Positions 34,096-44,269 are shown, counted from the first letter of the stretch. The stretch: DNA of 60,014 nt from an uncultured Sulfitobacter sp. (GCA_913060815.1 CAJXSZ010000019.1:1-60014); one strand, 5' to 3'. Notes: a model not told the origin generated them from the letters alone. Translations and numbers: made by a program.

Positions 34096-35403
34096 TCAAC
34101 TGCCCCGCTGCGCCCGCAGCTTGGCGAAATACTCCAACCGCTTTTTCAAATCCCGCTCGAACCCACGTTCGACCGGCGCATAAAGCGTCGGGCGCTCCAT
34201 CCCGTCTGGGAAATAGTTCTGCCCCGAGAACCCGTCCTCGGCATCGTGATCATAGGCGTACTCCGCCCCGTACCCCATATCCTTCATCAGCCCAGTAGCG
34301 GCATTGCGGATATGCTTCGGCGGCGGCTCCGACCCCGTCGCTTTGGCCGCCTTGCGCGCGCCTTTGTAGGCCACGTAGTTGGCATTGCTCTTGGGCGCGA
34401 GAGCCAGATAGATCACGGCTTGGGACAGCGCCAATTCGCCTTCGGGGGAGCCGAGACGCTCATAGGTATCCCAGCACTGCAAACAAACCGCCTGCGCCTG
34501 CGGATCGGCCAGCCCGATGTCCTCCACAGCCATACGCACGATGCGGCGCGCAAGATAGCGCGGGTCCTCGCCCCCTTCCAACATGCGTGCGAACCAGTAG
34601 ACAGCAGCGTCAGGATCACTGCCGCGCACTGATTTATGCAGTGCTGAAATGAGGTTATAGTGTTCGTCACCGCCCTTATCGTATTGCGCCGCCCGTTTGC
34701 TGAGCCTCGCGCCGAGCGTTGCACTGTCAATCGGGGTCTCCAGCTTCCACGCCGCAACCTGCTCGATCAGGTTGAGCAAGGCACGTCCGTCACCGTCCGC
34801 CATATCCAGCAAGGATTGCCGCGCGCCAGCGTCCAACGGCAGAGCAATTCCCAGCTCCTCCTCCGCCCGCGCAACCAGCTTGTGCAAATCCTCTGCGCCC
34901 AACCGCTCCAGCACCAAGACCTGTGCACGGCTCATCACAGCGCGATTCAGCTCAAAACTAGGGTTCTCGGTTGTGGCACCTACCAGCAGGATGGTGCCAT
35001 CCTCCATATGCGGCAGAAAACCGTCTTGTTGCGCTTTGTTGAAACGGTGGATTTCGTCAACGAACAGGAGCGTGCCCTGCCCGTTCTGTCGCCGTATCTT
35101 GGCGGCATCGAACACACGCCGCAGCTCTGGCACACCACTAAAGATCGCACTGATCTGGACAAAATGCAGGTCTGTTTCACCGGCGAGCAGACGCGCAATT
35201 GTGGTCTTGCCAACACCGGGCGGACCCCAGAAAATAAGCGAACTGAGCGTGCCCCCCTCCAGCATCACCGTGAGCGGCGCCTCTGGCCCCAAAATCTGGG
35301 ATTGACCGATGACCTCACTCAACGCCTTTGGGCGCAAGCGGTCCGCGAGCGGCCTGCGGCCGCTTGGTGCCTCGGCAGGCGATGCTCCAAACAAGTCGGC
35401 CAT
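34096..35403 (-). CDS. rarA: Replication-associated recombination ATPase RarA (MgsA)
   Basis: A 435-residue AAA+ clamp-loader-like ATPase: Walker A FWGPPGVGKTT, Walker B LLFVDEIHRFNKAQQD, sensor 1 GATTENPSF, and the C-terminal MgsA_C region with ALHKSVRGSDPDAAVYWFAR and the NYFPDGM motif. It acts at stalled replication forks. It starts 1 nt after the degP-like stop, so it is co-transcribed with it. Confidence 0.95.
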   Translation of the reverse strand: MADLFGASPAEAPSGRRPLADRLRPKALSEVIGQSQILGPEAPLTVMLEGGTLSSLIFWGPPGVGKTTIARLLAGETDLHFVQISAIFSGVPELRRVFDAAKIRRQNGQGTLLFVDEIHRFNKAQQDGFLPHMEDGTILLVGATTENPSFELNRAVMSRAQVLVLERLGAEDLHKLVARAEEELGIALPLDAGARQSLLDMADGDGRALLNLIEQVAAWKLETPIDSATLGARLSKRAAQYDKGGDEHYNLISALHKSVRGSDPDAAVYWFARMLEGGEDPRYLARRIVRMAVEDIGLADPQAQAVCLQCWDTYERLGSPEGELALSQAVIYLALAPKSNANYVAYKGARKAAKATGSEPPPKHIRNAATGLMKDMGYGAEYAYDHDAEDGFSGQNYFPDGMERPTLYAPVERGFERDLKKRLEYFAKLRAQRGS

Positions 35404-35404
35404 A

Positions 35405-36781
35405 CTAACCTCGGAACCGCATGCTCATGCGCTGCGCACCGCGCTGCACGATCATCTCGATCCACCGCACCTGACCTGATAAAATCGCGCCGGCCTCATC
35501 AGGGTGTGTCAGCGCGACGCCATTGAGCTCCAGAATAACATCACCCGCGCGCAGGCCCGCGCGCGCGGCATATGGCCCCGCATCCGTGACGGCCACACCC
35601 TCGACCTCCAGCGGCAGGTTGAGCTCCGCCAGTACCGCCGGATTGATCCGCGCGAGCGACAGACCCGGAAACAAGCTTTCCTCTGGCAAGATCAGTAAAT
35701 CACGGGTTGGTACCTCGGGCGCCGCAATAAGCGCGACAGCTGTCTCTTGCTCAACCCCTTGCCTGCTGAACTTGACATCTGCCTGCGCGCCAAGCCCTGC
35801 AACACTCATGCGGTAAATCATCTCGGAGGGAGTGTTCACAGGCTGACCGCCCACCGCCAGAATAACATCACCCACATCCAACCCCGCTTCTAAAAACGGG
35901 CTCGCCGCATGCAGACCGGAAATGATGATTCCGCCTGAGCGATCAAAGCCCAGCGTCGCGGCCATATCCGCATCCAATGGCTGACCACTGATGCCCGCCC
36001 AAGGGCGCCCAAACGTCTGATTGCCCTGTTGTGCCTGCGCCACAAACGCCGCCACCAGATCAGCAGGGATCGCAAAACCAATCCCGTTCGAGCCGCCCGA
36101 ACGCGTCAGAATGGAGGTGTTCACGCCAATCAACCGACCAGCCGTGTCCACCAGTGCCCCCCCCGAATTGCCCGGATTGATCGGCGCATCCGTCTGGATG
36201 AAATAGCCACGTCCCTGCCCGCCAGAACCACCCGAACGCGCCAACCCTGAGACGATGCCGCTGCTCACAGTCTGGCCCACACCAAAGGGGTTTCCGATAG
36301 CCAGTGCCAGCTCTCCCACTTCCACACTGTCGCTCTTGCGCAGATCCAGAAACGGGAGGGCATCAGGCGTATCAATCTTCAGAATAGCAAGATCGCTGTC
36401 CTCGTCGCCCAGCAGGACACGTGCAGAATACTCACGCCTGTCATTCAGCACCACACGGATGTCTGTCGCCATGCCCACAACATGATAGTTGCTGACCACG
36501 ATCCCGTCCGCAGAAAGGATCACGCCCGAACCAAGAGAGTTCTGCACACGCGGTTGACGGTCTACAAAAGGGTCACGAAACAACCGCTCGAAGAACGGAT
36601 CGGACTGCAACGGCGTCCGCCGCACTTCACGAACGATCTTTGCATAGATATTCACCACCGCCGGAGCGGCCTGTTTCACAACAGGCACAAAACTCATTTG
36701 CACCTCAGCTTGCGATTGCGGCACCTGCTGGGCACTCAGCGGTCCAGCAATCAGCGTAAAGATCAAAACGAAATACTTCAT
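35405..36781 (-). CDS. Periplasmic serine protease, DegP/DegQ (Do) family
   Basis: About 458 residues: signal peptide (MKYFVLIFTLIAGPLSA), a trypsin-like domain with His in VSNYHVVGM, Asp in DEDSDLAILKI and Ser in NPGNSGGALVD, then two PDZ domains (about 265-350 and 375-458). It degrades or chaperones misfolded envelope proteins. The LA loop is short, which fits DegQ/DegS more than DegP, but two PDZ domains rule out DegS. The start is chosen at MKYFVL because an upstream in-frame ATG (36817) adds charged residues before the signal peptide. Confidence 0.93.
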   Translation of the reverse strand: MKYFVLIFTLIAGPLSAQQVPQSQAEVQMSFVPVVKQAAPAVVNIYAKIVREVRRTPLQSDPFFERLFRDPFVDRQPRVQNSLGSGVILSADGIVVSNYHVVGMATDIRVVLNDRREYSARVLLGDEDSDLAILKIDTPDALPFLDLRKSDSVEVGELALAIGNPFGVGQTVSSGIVSGLARSGGSGGQGRGYFIQTDAPINPGNSGGALVDTAGRLIGVNTSILTRSGGSNGIGFAIPADLVAAFVAQAQQGNQTFGRPWAGISGQPLDADMAATLGFDRSGGIIISGLHAASPFLEAGLDVGDVILAVGGQPVNTPSEMIYRMSVAGLGAQADVKFSRQGVEQETAVALIAAPEVPTRDLLILPEESLFPGLSLARINPAVLAELNLPLEVEGVAVTDAGPYAARAGLRAGDVILELNGVALTHPDEAGAILSGQVRWIEMIVQRGAQRMSMRFRG

Positions 36782-36864
36782 GCCTTCAGATATGCGCAGC
36801 GACCGCGCCTCATGCAACCGCTCTATTTTTTTTGGTCAAAAATATCCCGATACTGCGCCCAAAA

Positions 36865-36891
36865 CAAAAAGCCCCGCCAAATGGCAGGGCT
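36865..36891 (-). terminator. Intrinsic terminator after rplQ
   Basis: On the minus strand AGCCCTGCC pairs with GGCGGGGCT (one mismatch) around a 4-nt loop, followed by TTTTTGTTTT. It ends the rpsM-rpsK-rpoA-rplQ unit. Confidence 0.88.
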
Positions 36892-36917
36892 CTTGCATCT
36901 CAATGATTTGAAATGAT

Positions 36918-37334
36918 TTATTCTGCGGCTTCTTCCGCTGCAACGCGGGCCTTGTCAGCAGCGCCTTTGGCGTCGCGATCGCGGTCTACGAATTCGATGA
37001 TCGCCATGGGCGCCATGTCACCATAGCGGAAGCCCGCTTTGAGAACACGAACATAGCCACCTTGGCGGTCTTTGTAGCGAGGGCCGAGGATGTCGAACAA
37101 TTTTGTGACATACTGGTCTTCTTTGAGGCGCGCGCGGGCCTGACGACGGGCGTGCAGATCACCACGTTTGGCCAGCGTGATCATCTTCTCGATGATGGGA
37201 CGCAGTTCTTTTGCTTTGGGCAGGGTTGTCTTGATCTGCTCATGCTCGATCAGCGAGCCGGCCATGTTGGCCCAGAGCGCCTTACGGTGCTCATGTGTGC
37301 GGTTGAGACGGCGGTATCCACGTGCGTGACGCAT
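36918..37334 (-). CDS. rplQ: 50S ribosomal protein L17
   Basis: A 138-residue L17 with the conserved start [20 protein letters not shown], the [20 protein letters not shown] helix and [16 protein letters not shown] short acidic/alanine tail is common in alphaproteobacteria. It follows rpoA after 133 nt that contain a GC-rich hairpin (about 37432-37460), which may lower its expression relative to rpoA. Confidence 0.98.
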   Translation of the reverse strand: MRHARGYRRLNRTHEHRKALWANMAGSLIEHEQIKTTLPKAKELRPIIEKMITLAKRGDLHARRQARARLKEDQYVTKLFDILGPRYKDRQGGYVRVLKAGFRYGDMAPMAIIEFVDRDRDAKGAADKARVAAEEAAE

Positions 37335-37467
37335 ATTTCTTCTCCAGTTTGGTGCCTTCTACAGGCGGTTTTGCTTTGTCTGGCTGACGTGCGTAGCGTC
37401 AACTCTCCTTGGGGTCGAAACCCAGTCTGTAGAGAGGGCGGAGATCATGCCCCGCCCCTCAATGGCT

Positions 37468-38484
37468 TTAGAAGTTGTCTTCGAACTTCTTGGCCAGATC
37501 TTCGATGTTGTCCGGCGGCCAGTCCTCGACGTCCATGCCGAGGTGCAGCCCCATGCCTGACAGCACTTCCTTGATCTCGTTCAAGGACTTGCGGCCGAAG
37601 TTCGGCGTGCGCAGCATCTCTGCTTCGGTCTTCTGGATCAGATCACCGATGTAGACGATATTGTCGTTCTTGAGGCAGTTGGCAGAGCGTACGGACAGCT
37701 CAAGCTCGTCCACTTTCTTAAGCAGAAGCGGGTTGAACTCAAGACCATCGTCGTCGTCCTGACGGGACGCAGACTCTGGCTCGTCGAAGTTGACGAAGAT
37801 GCCCAGCTGGTCCTGCAGGATGCGCGCGGCAAAGGCCACGGCGTCGTCAGGCGTCAGGGAGCCATCAGTCTCGATCTTCATGGTAAGCTTGTCATAGTCC
37901 AGAACCTGACCTTCGCGGGTCGGCTGAACGTCATAGCTTACTTTTTTGACGGGCGAGTAGATCGCGTCGATCGGGATCAGACCAATGGGCGCATCTTCAG
38001 GCTTGTTCTTGTCGGCAGAAACATAGCCCTTGCCTGTGTTGACCATCAATTCCATGTAGATGTCTGCACCGTCGTCGAGGTGGCAGATCACATGGTCGCG
38101 GTTGAGGATCTCGATGCCAGCGGATTCGCTGATATCGCCAGCCGTCACAACGCCTGGACCCTTCGCAGAGATCGACAGGCGCTTGGGCCCTTCGACTTCC
38201 ATGCGGATGGAAACACCTTTGAGGTTCAGAATGATGTCGGTGACATCTTCACGAACGCCTGCAACGGAAGAAAACTCGTGCAAAACATTGTCAATTTGTA
38301 CGGATGTGATCGCGGCACCCTGCAAGGATGACATCAGAACGCGGCGCAGCGCGTTGCCCATCGTGAGGCCGAAACCACGCTCGAGCGGTTCTGCAATCAC
38401 GGTGGCCTGACGCGCAGGATCATTGCCGGGTTTTACGTCAAGCTGTGTTGGCTTGATCAATTCGGCCCAATTTTTGTGGATCAT
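37468..38484 (-). CDS. rpoA: RNA polymerase alpha subunit
   Basis: A 338-residue RpoA with the N-terminal dimerisation domain ([20 protein letters not shown]) and the C-terminal DNA- and activator-binding domain ([34 protein letters not shown]). The start is MIHKNWAEL, the standard N-terminus, with GGAGGG upstream. Downstream of rpsK after 114 nt. Confidence 0.98.
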   Translation of the reverse strand: MIHKNWAELIKPTQLDVKPGNDPARQATVIAEPLERGFGLTMGNALRRVLMSSLQGAAITSVQIDNVLHEFSSVAGVREDVTDIILNLKGVSIRMEVEGPKRLSISAKGPGVVTAGDISESAGIEILNRDHVICHLDDGADIYMELMVNTGKGYVSADKNKPEDAPIGLIPIDAIYSPVKKVSYDVQPTREGQVLDYDKLTMKIETDGSLTPDDAVAFAARILQDQLGIFVNFDEPESASRQDDDDGLEFNPLLLKKVDELELSVRSANCLKNDNIVYIGDLIQKTEAEMLRTPNFGRKSLNEIKEVLSGMGLHLGMDVEDWPPDNIEDLAKKFEDNF

Positions 38485-38598
38485 TAGTCCCTCCATTCTT
38501 GTTCGCATCCGTATGTCCGTCCGGTGCAAACTCCCGAGGCTTCAAAAAGTCGTAAAGGGTCCGCGTGTGAACGCGAACCCAAATAGAATAATCGCTGC

Positions 38599-38988
38599 TT
38601 AGACGCGGCGACGCTTTGGTGGGCGGCAGCCATTGTGGGCCATTGGTGTCACATCACGGATCGAAGTGATGTTGAAACCGGCAGCGGCCAGTGCGCGCAA
38701 TGCGCTCTCGCGGCCAGAACCTGCGCCCTGCACTTCAACTTCGAGCGTCTTGACGCCGTGATCTTGTGCTTTCTTGCCTGCATCCTCGGCAGCCATCTGA
38801 GCAGCATAGGGCGTTGATTTACGCGACCCTTTGAAGCCCATCGTGCCAGCAGACGACCAAGAGATCGCGTTGCCCTGCACATCGGAGATGAGGATTTTTG
38901 TATTGTTGAAAGAAGAGTTCACATGCGCCACACCTGCGGCGATGTTTTTGGAGACCTTCTTCTTGGTGCGTTTTGTATCGCGTGCCAT
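38599..38988 (-). CDS. rpsK: 30S ribosomal protein S11
   Basis: A 129-residue S11 with the typical [20 protein letters not shown] ending, in the platform of the 30S. Follows rpsM after 15 nt. Confidence 0.98.
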   Translation of the reverse strand: MARDTKRTKKKVSKNIAAGVAHVNSSFNNTKILISDVQGNAISWSSAGTMGFKGSRKSTPYAAQMAAEDAGKKAQDHGVKTLEVEVQGAGSGRESALRALAAAGFNITSIRDVTPMAHNGCRPPKRRRV

Positions 38989-39003
38989 GATCCGTGCCCT
39001 CCC

Positions 39004-39372
39004 TTATTTCTTCTTACCGGCAATGGCCTTTGCGGGGCCTTTGCGAGTACGTGCGTTGGTGTGTGTACGCTGACCGCGAACGGGCAGGTTACGGCGATGA
39101 CGAAGACCACGGTAGCAACCCAGATCCATCAAGCGCTTGATGTTCATCTGAGTGTCACGACGCAGGTCACCTTCAACGGTGTAGTTTTCGTCGATGTATT
39201 CGCGAATCTTCAGAACTTCGGCGTCCGACAGCTCGTTAATACGGCGAGTACGATCAATACCGACCGCTTCGCAGATTTCTTCTGCTGAAGTGTTGCCGAT
39301 ACCAGTGATATAAGTGAGGGCGATTGGAACCCGCTTTGCAGTCGGGATGTTTACGCCGGCAATACGTGCCAC
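39004..39372 (-). CDS. rpsM: 30S ribosomal protein S13
   Basis: A 122-residue S13 starting (M)[18 protein letters not shown] and ending [11 protein letters not shown], the family's usual length. The start codon is GTG at 39372; the longer in-frame ATG at 39450 would add a non-conserved 26-residue leader and is rejected. First gene of the alpha-type operon here, preceded by a ~150-nt leader with stem-loops. S4 (rpsD) is absent from the cluster, as usual for alphaproteobacteria. Confidence 0.97.
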   Translation of the reverse strand: MARIAGVNIPTAKRVPIALTYITGIGNTSAEEICEAVGIDRTRRINELSDAEVLKIREYIDENYTVEGDLRRDTQMNIKRLMDLGCYRGLRHRRNLPVRGQRTHTNARTRKGPAKAIAGKKK

Positions 39373-39394
39373 GTGTGCAATTCCTTTTCGTTGC

Positions 39395-39503
39395 GGGTCC
39401 GTTATACCAGACCCTTTTTTCACAACGTAAGCCCGAGGCGTCTTTGCCAACGGGCTACAGCTGATCAGGTGATCTTATGTATATGGAGCGACCGTACACA
39501 TAA
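39395..39503 (-). promoter_or_regulatory. Structured leader of rpsM: three stem-loops
   Basis: Reading towards rpsM: (1) an imperfect palindrome, TTATGTATATGG (39475-39486) against CCGTACACATAA (39492-39503), ten Watson-Crick pairs plus one G-T around a 5-nt loop; (2) AGCCCG (39430-39435) with CGGGCT (39451-39456); (3) GGGTC (39395-39399) with GACCC (39410-39414). In gammaproteobacteria the leader of this operon is a pseudoknot bound by S4; whether this one does the same is unknown. Confidence 0.5.
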
Positions 39504-39529
39504 TTTGATTCTCGCATGAGATAGCGCTC

Positions 39530-39556
39530 AGTATGGGCTTTTTCGCAGGGCGTCAA
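39530..39556 (-). promoter_or_regulatory. Candidate promoter of rpsM-rplQ unit
   Basis: Minus-strand TTGACG (39551-39556) and CATACT (39530-39535) with a short 15-nt spacer. It overlaps the stop codon of the hydrolase pseudogene. Good boxes but poor spacing. Confidence 0.3.
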
Positions 39557-40353
39557 CCCTTGGTGGCGTTGTGTAATTCCATCTCACGTGCCTGCGCGAA
39601 TTGGGCCAGTTCATTCTTATTATGAGCAAGCGCAGCTTTTGCCAATCGGCGCCAATAGAGCGGTGATTCTGCCCGCGAGGCGCGGTGAAGAGCTACGGCC
39701 CGCTTGCGCGACAATGTTCCCTTCCGAAAACCAGTTTGCAGCGCTCCGAGCCCCGCTGTTAAGCGCAAAACCTGCGTTGCAGGATGACCCCCGCCGGCAA
39801 AGCCACACGGCAGAATTTGGGGAAACAAGCTTTGGATCGCCTGTGCGTTCCGTCGGTCCTTAGGACGGAACGGATCGTATATGGCCAATCCTCGGGTACT
39901 CTTGTGTCCGTGAAGCCCGAGATCACCGCGTGTCCGGTCAAATGAGCCTGCATCTGCGCGGTAACGGCGATCCCATGGCACGACGTCCGGATGGATAGAA
40001 ACCTGAGGCGAGATCAGCAGCACATCACGAATGCGCAAAGCCTTTGCAAACCGCAGGGCGGCGTAGCCTCCCATGGAAAAACCCATTGCGAGGGTCCCGC
40101 TGTATTTCTCACCTAGCTCGGCCAGTCTGCTATCCAACGCATCGGTTTCATCGTTGATGTACCAATCGTTGTACTATGCCTGAAGATGCAAACGGGCGAA
40201 GCCGTGACCCACAAAGCTCCCCACAGGCGTGGCATCCGTAAACGTACCTGCTTCGGCGACGCGTTGCCTGAAGGATACGAACAGCCGCGGCGCTTCGGGA
40301 TTGAACAGATCAGCTCTGAGCAGGTCGCCGTCAAAAACGCGGTGTGGCTTCAT
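39553..40353 (-). pseudogene. Alpha/beta-hydrolase-like gene interrupted by an in-frame amber codon
   Basis: One continuous frame of 266 codons from ATG 40353 (MKPHRVFDGDLLRADLFNPE) to TGA 39553 is broken only by TAG at 40174-40176 (codon 60). The second part carries a nucleophile elbow (GFSMGGYAA) and a core typical of serine hydrolase folds, with HGHKSTRGLAIYDPF further on. No frameshift is present. The amber sits in a conserved-looking stretch (LHLQA-stop-YNDWYINDETDA), so it is probably a nonsense mutation from CAG or similar, or a sequence error. Translation from an internal TTG would start after the break. It lies between adk and rpsM, interrupting the usual adk-rpsM order. Confidence 0.75.
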
Positions 40354-40407
40354 CGCGTAAAATCCCTACAGGTGCCTTGAAGGCACCCAGAAGGAAGGAA
40401 TGATTGA

Positions 40408-40986
40408 TCAGGCGTCGAGAACAGCAGCAATGCTTTTCTGTACGGTAGCCATATCCGCCAGACCGTCGACGGAGGTAAGCCCGCCCTTCGCATAATAGTA
40501 ACCGATCAGCGGCGAGGTCTGTTTGTAGTAGGCCATCAGACGTGTCTTGAGGCTTTCGGCGTTGTCATCGGCGCGTGCTGTTCCACCGGCTGCCACTGCA
40601 TCTGCAGCGCGGCCCAGAATACGGTCCACCAGAACCTCATCCTCGACCTTCAGTTCGATCACCGCATCGAGAGTTTGACCTTCGGCCTCTAGCAGTTGGG
40701 CCAAGGCATCCGCCTGTTCCAAGGTGCGGGGGAATCCATCGAAGATGAAACCGCCCTTATTGTCGCCTTGCAACTTTTCCTTGATCAGACCGATGACGAT
40801 CTCGTCGGTGACAAGTGCGCCGCTGTCCATAACCTCTGCAACGATCTTACCCATCTCAGAGCCTGAGGACTTTGCTTCGCGCAGCATGTCGCCCGTGCTG
40901 AGCTGTACCATGTCACGGCTCTCTACGAGAAAGCCTGCTTGGGTGCCTTTGCCAGCACCCGGTGGTCCGAGAAGGATAATATTCAT
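40408..40986 (-). CDS. adk: Adenylate kinase (short-LID type)
   Basis: A 192-residue kinase: P-loop [15 protein letters not shown]-binding [10 protein letters not shown], and [13 protein letters not shown]. It lacks the ~27-residue LID insertion of the 214-residue enteric enzyme, the short form seen in many bacteria. It balances AMP, ADP and ATP. Overlaps the secY stop by 4 nt. A small hairpin (GGTGCC/GGCACC, about 40370-40387) follows. Confidence 0.97.
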   Translation of the reverse strand: MNIILLGPPGAGKGTQAGFLVESRDMVQLSTGDMLREAKSSGSEMGKIVAEVMDSGALVTDEIVIGLIKEKLQGDNKGGFIFDGFPRTLEQADALAQLLEAEGQTLDAVIELKVEDEVLVDRILGRAADAVAAGGTARADDNAESLKTRLMAYYKQTSPLIGYYYAKGGLTSVDGLADMATVQKSIAAVLDA

Positions 40987-42347
40987 TTGCGTGCAGGGCT
41001 CCGTTTCTTGCGACCTTTGCCAGATTTACCGCGCAACTGCGATTTTTCCAACAGGCCTTCATATTGATGCGCCAACAGGTGGCTTTGTACTTGCTGAATG
41101 GTGTCCATCGTGACCGAGACCACAATCAGCACGGACGTGCCGCCGAAGTAGAATGGAATGGCAAACTGTCCGCGCAGGATTTCGGGCAGGATACAGACCG
41201 CCGCAAGGTAGCCCGAGCCGAGCACAAGCACACGGTTGACCACATACTCAAGATACTCTGCCGTCCGCTTGCCCGGACGGATGCCGGGGATAAAGCCGTT
41301 CTGGTTCTTCAAATTGTCAGCTACGTCGTCAGGCTTGAACGCCACGTTGAACGTGTAGAAGTAGGCAAAGAACACAATCATCGCCACGAAGAACAGCAGA
41401 TACAGCGGCTGACCCGGACCAAAGTTGGCCAGCAGCCAAGACATCACAGGATTGGTGGAGTTACCCGAAAACGTGCTGATCGTGACGGGCAGCAATAGCA
41501 AGGACGAGGCGAAGATCGCAGGGATAACGCCCGATGGATTGACCTTGACCGGCAGGTGGCTGGAGCCACCATCATAGACCTTCATACCGACCTGACGGCG
41601 CGGGTACTGGATGTGGATCTTGCGCAAGGCGCGCTCCATGAACACCACGAACATGATGGTGACTACGACCATGACCAGCACCCCGACGATCAGCGCAGGG
41701 GAAATGGCACCCGAGCGGCCAGACGCGAAGAACTGTGCAATGGCGGCGGGAACCTCGGCGATGATGCCGACAAAGATGATGAGTGAGATGCCGTTGCCGA
41801 TGCCGCGCGCGGTGATCTGCTCACCCAGCCACATCAGGAACATCGTACCACCGACCAGTGTGATCATGCAGGCAATGCGGAAATACCAGCCAGGATCAGC
41901 GGCAATGTCGCCCGCTTCAAGCGAGACGGCGAGGCCGTAAGACTGCACCGTGGCCAGCGCCACAGTACCCCAGCGGGTATATTGGTTAATCTTCTTGCGC
42001 CCCTGCTCACCCTCTTTTTTGAGCTGCTCGAGCGCAGGCACCATAGAGGTCAGAAGCTGAACGATAATCGAAGCCGAGATATAGGGCATGATGCCGAGGG
42101 CAAAGATACCCATGCGGCCCAATGCGCCACCCGTGAACATGGAAACCATGCCGCCGATGCCCTGCCCCGCCTGCTCCATAAAGTCGCGCAGTGCGCCGCC
42201 GTCGATGCCCGGCACGGGGATGAACGTCCCCAGACGGTAAACGATCAGCAGACCTAGCGTGAAAAGGATGCGGTGACGCAGGTCGGTCGCCTTGCCAAAG
42301 GCGGACCAGCTTGAATTGGCGGCCATATTCTCGACGGCAGATACCAT
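40983..42347 (-). CDS. secY: Preprotein translocase subunit SecY
   Basis: A 454-residue channel subunit with ten membrane helices; signatures include [20 protein letters not shown] and [15 protein letters not shown]. The basic C-terminal tail ([13 protein letters not shown]) is ordinary. Forms SecYEG with the ribosome and SecA. Confidence 0.98.
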   Translation of the reverse strand: MVSAVENMAANSSWSAFGKATDLRHRILFTLGLLIVYRLGTFIPVPGIDGGALRDFMEQAGQGIGGMVSMFTGGALGRMGIFALGIMPYISASIIVQLLTSMVPALEQLKKEGEQGRKKINQYTRWGTVALATVQSYGLAVSLEAGDIAADPGWYFRIACMITLVGGTMFLMWLGEQITARGIGNGISLIIFVGIIAEVPAAIAQFFASGRSGAISPALIVGVLVMVVVTIMFVVFMERALRKIHIQYPRRQVGMKVYDGGSSHLPVKVNPSGVIPAIFASSLLLLPVTISTFSGNSTNPVMSWLLANFGPGQPLYLLFFVAMIVFFAYFYTFNVAFKPDDVADNLKNQNGFIPGIRPGKRTAEYLEYVVNRVLVLGSGYLAAVCILPEILRGQFAIPFYFGGTSVLIVVSVTMDTIQQVQSHLLAHQYEGLLEKSQLRGKSGKGRKKRSPARK

Positions 42348-42372
42348 GTGAAGGCTCTCTTTTTATCAAACA

Positions 42373-42409
42373 AAACGCCGCCCGAACCGTTTTCCGGCGG
42401 GCGGCGTTT
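42373..42409 (-). terminator. Stem-loop (terminator/attenuator) between rplO and secY
   Basis: Twelve perfect base pairs (AAACGCCGCCCG with CGGGCGGCGTTT) around a 13-nt loop, followed on the minus strand by TTGTTTGATAAAAAG. It lies in the 117-nt gap before secY and may reduce read-through from rplO. Confidence 0.75.
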
Positions 42410-42464
42410 GGGAAAACTTGAAACACTATGTAAGCGGCGCGCGCGCCGCCCACAAGTCCGAAGG

Positions 42465-42947
42465 TTATTCGGAGGCTTCTGCCGCTGCCGCCGCTTTGAC
42501 GGTCAGGGAGCCGCCTGCTTTTTCGACAGCTTCAATGGCGGATTTGGACGCGCCTGTCACATCGAGGTTCAGCTTCGCGCTTACGTCGCCTTTGGCGAGG
42601 ATACGGATGCCGTCACGCTTGCGACGTACCACACCTGCCGCGACCAGCGCGTCTTCGGTGATGGTTGCTTTGATGTCGAGCTTGCCTGCGTCGACGAATT
42701 TCTGGATCAGACCGAGGTTGATCGCGGAATATGTCTTGCGGTTCGGCTTGTTAAAGCCGCGCTTTGGCAGACGTTGGTAGAGGGGCATCTGGCCGCCCTC
42801 GTACCCTTTGATCGCCACACCCGAGCGGGATTTCTGACCTTTGATACCACGGCCGCCCATCTTACCGGTGCCGGAACCTGGACCACGGCCCACACGCTTG
42901 CGGGGTTTGGTGGCGCCTTCGTTGTCTGAAAGTTCGTGCAGTTTCAT
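42465..42947 (-). CDS. rplO: 50S ribosomal protein L15
   Basis: A 160-residue L15 with [40 protein letters not shown] and [15 protein letters not shown]. Normal size. Here it restarts the spc group after the acyltransferase insertion and has its own promoter-like sequence about 95 nt upstream. Confidence 0.98.
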   Translation of the reverse strand: MKLHELSDNEGATKPRKRVGRGPGSGTGKMGGRGIKGQKSRSGVAIKGYEGGQMPLYQRLPKRGFNKPNRKTYSAINLGLIQKFVDAGKLDIKATITEDALVAAGVVRRKRDGIRILAKGDVSAKLNLDVTGASKSAIEAVEKAGGSLTVKAAAAAEASE

Positions 42948-43041
42948 GTCGCTTCTCCTTTTGCCGGATGTGCTCCCCAGCGACGGGAGTGAGCAAACGC
43001 GGCGTTACAATACAGTAGCCAGATTCGAGGCCACTTGCGGC

Positions 43042-43069
43042 GTATAGGGGATGCCTGCATCTGAGGCAA
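43042..43069 (-). promoter_or_regulatory. Promoter of rplO-secY-adk
   Basis: Minus strand: -35 TTGCCT (43064-43069), a 17-nt spacer, -10 TATACG (its A/T core at 43043-43046). It lies between the acyltransferase stop and rplO and has the same architecture as the rpsJ promoter (57916-57943). Confidence 0.7.
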
Positions 43070-43082
43070 GAGGCGCACTGTG

Positions 43083-44078
43083 CTAGAAACCCAACAGTTT
43101 AACCGCCCGCGCTTTACGGGCGGCCCAGAGCACCGCAAGCGGTGCCACAAGACCGATACCCGTCGTAGCCATTACAACAAGAGCCAGATCATCAACCTCC
43201 AGCTGCACCATCACAATGCGCAGGGCGGCTGAGAAGATTGTATGGGTCAGGTAGATCACCATCGAGAGTTTGCCCAAGTACCGCAAGCCCCGCAAAACAG
43301 CCGTATCGCCGCCTCGGTCAACTTGAGGCCATGCCATCCAGGCAAACAACACAATGAGGGAGGATGACAGCGCGGACTGTTTGATCGGCCCACTGATAGC
43401 CACCAGCCACAACTGTCCGGCAAAGACCAAGGCCGCCAAAAACGCCGTCATTCTGGCAGTTGAGCCTTCTATGGTGCTATCAGCAACTGCGACACCAATC
43501 AGGAAAAAGGGTAAATGCGCGACTGTCGCCCCCCAAACCAGTGAGGGCACAGACAATTGCGGAAGCACATACGCCAAGCCAATGCCCGCCGCGCCCATGA
43601 TGAATCGAACGACAGTCCGTGACAGACGGCCCAGAGCGGCAAAGTAGAGCAGGATAACGCCTGTGTGACAGGTAAACAGCGCCCAAAGAAACCACAAATG
43701 CTCATAGGGCGGAAGCGGCAGGAGCGGTGCATCGCTGAGTGAGACGGGATCATTCACCGCACCCCCTGCAAACAGCTTGATCGCGAAAAAAATCCAGGTC
43801 CAGAGGGCCATAGGCCACAACAGACGCGTTACCCGCCCTTTCAATAGCGCTCCGATATCGTATTTCGCGAGGGTATCGAGAAACACGAGACCCGACAGAA
43901 AGAAGAACAGCGGTATGTGAAACGCATAGATAGCAGCATCAATCGCGTTGAAGACTGCAATTTCGGGGAAAAGTCCCGCACCGAAAGCGCCACGCCAAGC
44001 ATGCCCAAACACAACCAGAACAATTCCGATGCCTTTGGCACTATCAATAGCGTCAAATCGCGAGGGGGCTTGGATCAT
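43083..44078 (-). CDS. Acyltransferase-3 family membrane protein
   Basis: A 331-residue protein with about ten membrane helices and the acyltransferase-3 start FDAIDSAKGIGIVLVVFGHA, where the H is the expected catalytic residue, and FHIPLFFFLSGLVF. Such proteins acylate exopolysaccharide, LPS or peptidoglycan sugars at the membrane. It sits between rpmD and rplO, inside what is normally an unbroken spc operon, with a terminator before it and a promoter after it. It has no functional link to ribosomes that I know of; its own promoter is not obvious. Confidence 0.88.
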   Translation of the reverse strand: MIQAPSRFDAIDSAKGIGIVLVVFGHAWRGAFGAGLFPEIAVFNAIDAAIYAFHIPLFFFLSGLVFLDTLAKYDIGALLKGRVTRLLWPMALWTWIFFAIKLFAGGAVNDPVSLSDAPLLPLPPYEHLWFLWALFTCHTGVILLYFAALGRLSRTVVRFIMGAAGIGLAYVLPQLSVPSLVWGATVAHLPFFLIGVAVADSTIEGSTARMTAFLAALVFAGQLWLVAISGPIKQSALSSSLIVLFAWMAWPQVDRGGDTAVLRGLRYLGKLSMVIYLTHTIFSAALRIVMVQLEVDDLALVVMATTGIGLVAPLAVLWAARKARAVKLLGF

Positions 44079-44205
44079 TCTTACGGCTCTTGACGGTCAG
44101 GCGTGGGTAAAGTGCGTACTACTCATAACGAGACGGAAAAATAAGGTTAGGGGAATTTTGAGCCGAAAATCCACCTTTTGAATACTTGAGCAGATCCCAA
44201 AAGCA

Positions 44206-44234
44206 AAACGCCCCGCATCTGATGCAGGGCGTTT
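44206..44234 (-). terminator. Intrinsic terminator after rpmD
   Basis: Minus strand: AAACGCCC/GGGCGTTT plus inner GCAT/ATGC pairs with one mismatch and a 3-nt loop, followed by TGCTTTTGGG. Predicts that the rpmC-to-rpmD transcript ends here, before the acyltransferase gene. Confidence 0.75.
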
Positions 44235-44269
44235 CAATAATTGTCAAAGATAAGGGCCGTCTCGCGACT

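Noticed and set aside
39372..39450. Longer S13 with a 26-residue N-terminal leader from ATG 39450
   Set aside because: The leader is not part of any S13 and covers the hairpin region; the GTG at 39372 gives the standard 122-residue protein.
10340..40353. Amber (TAG) recoded as sense in this organism
   Set aside because: Many unbroken genes here end in TAG where the protein family normally ends (the PAP2-like, C1 peptidase, FMN enzyme, DUF3833, EAL and desaturase genes), so TAG works as a stop. Two local nonsense changes or errors are simpler.
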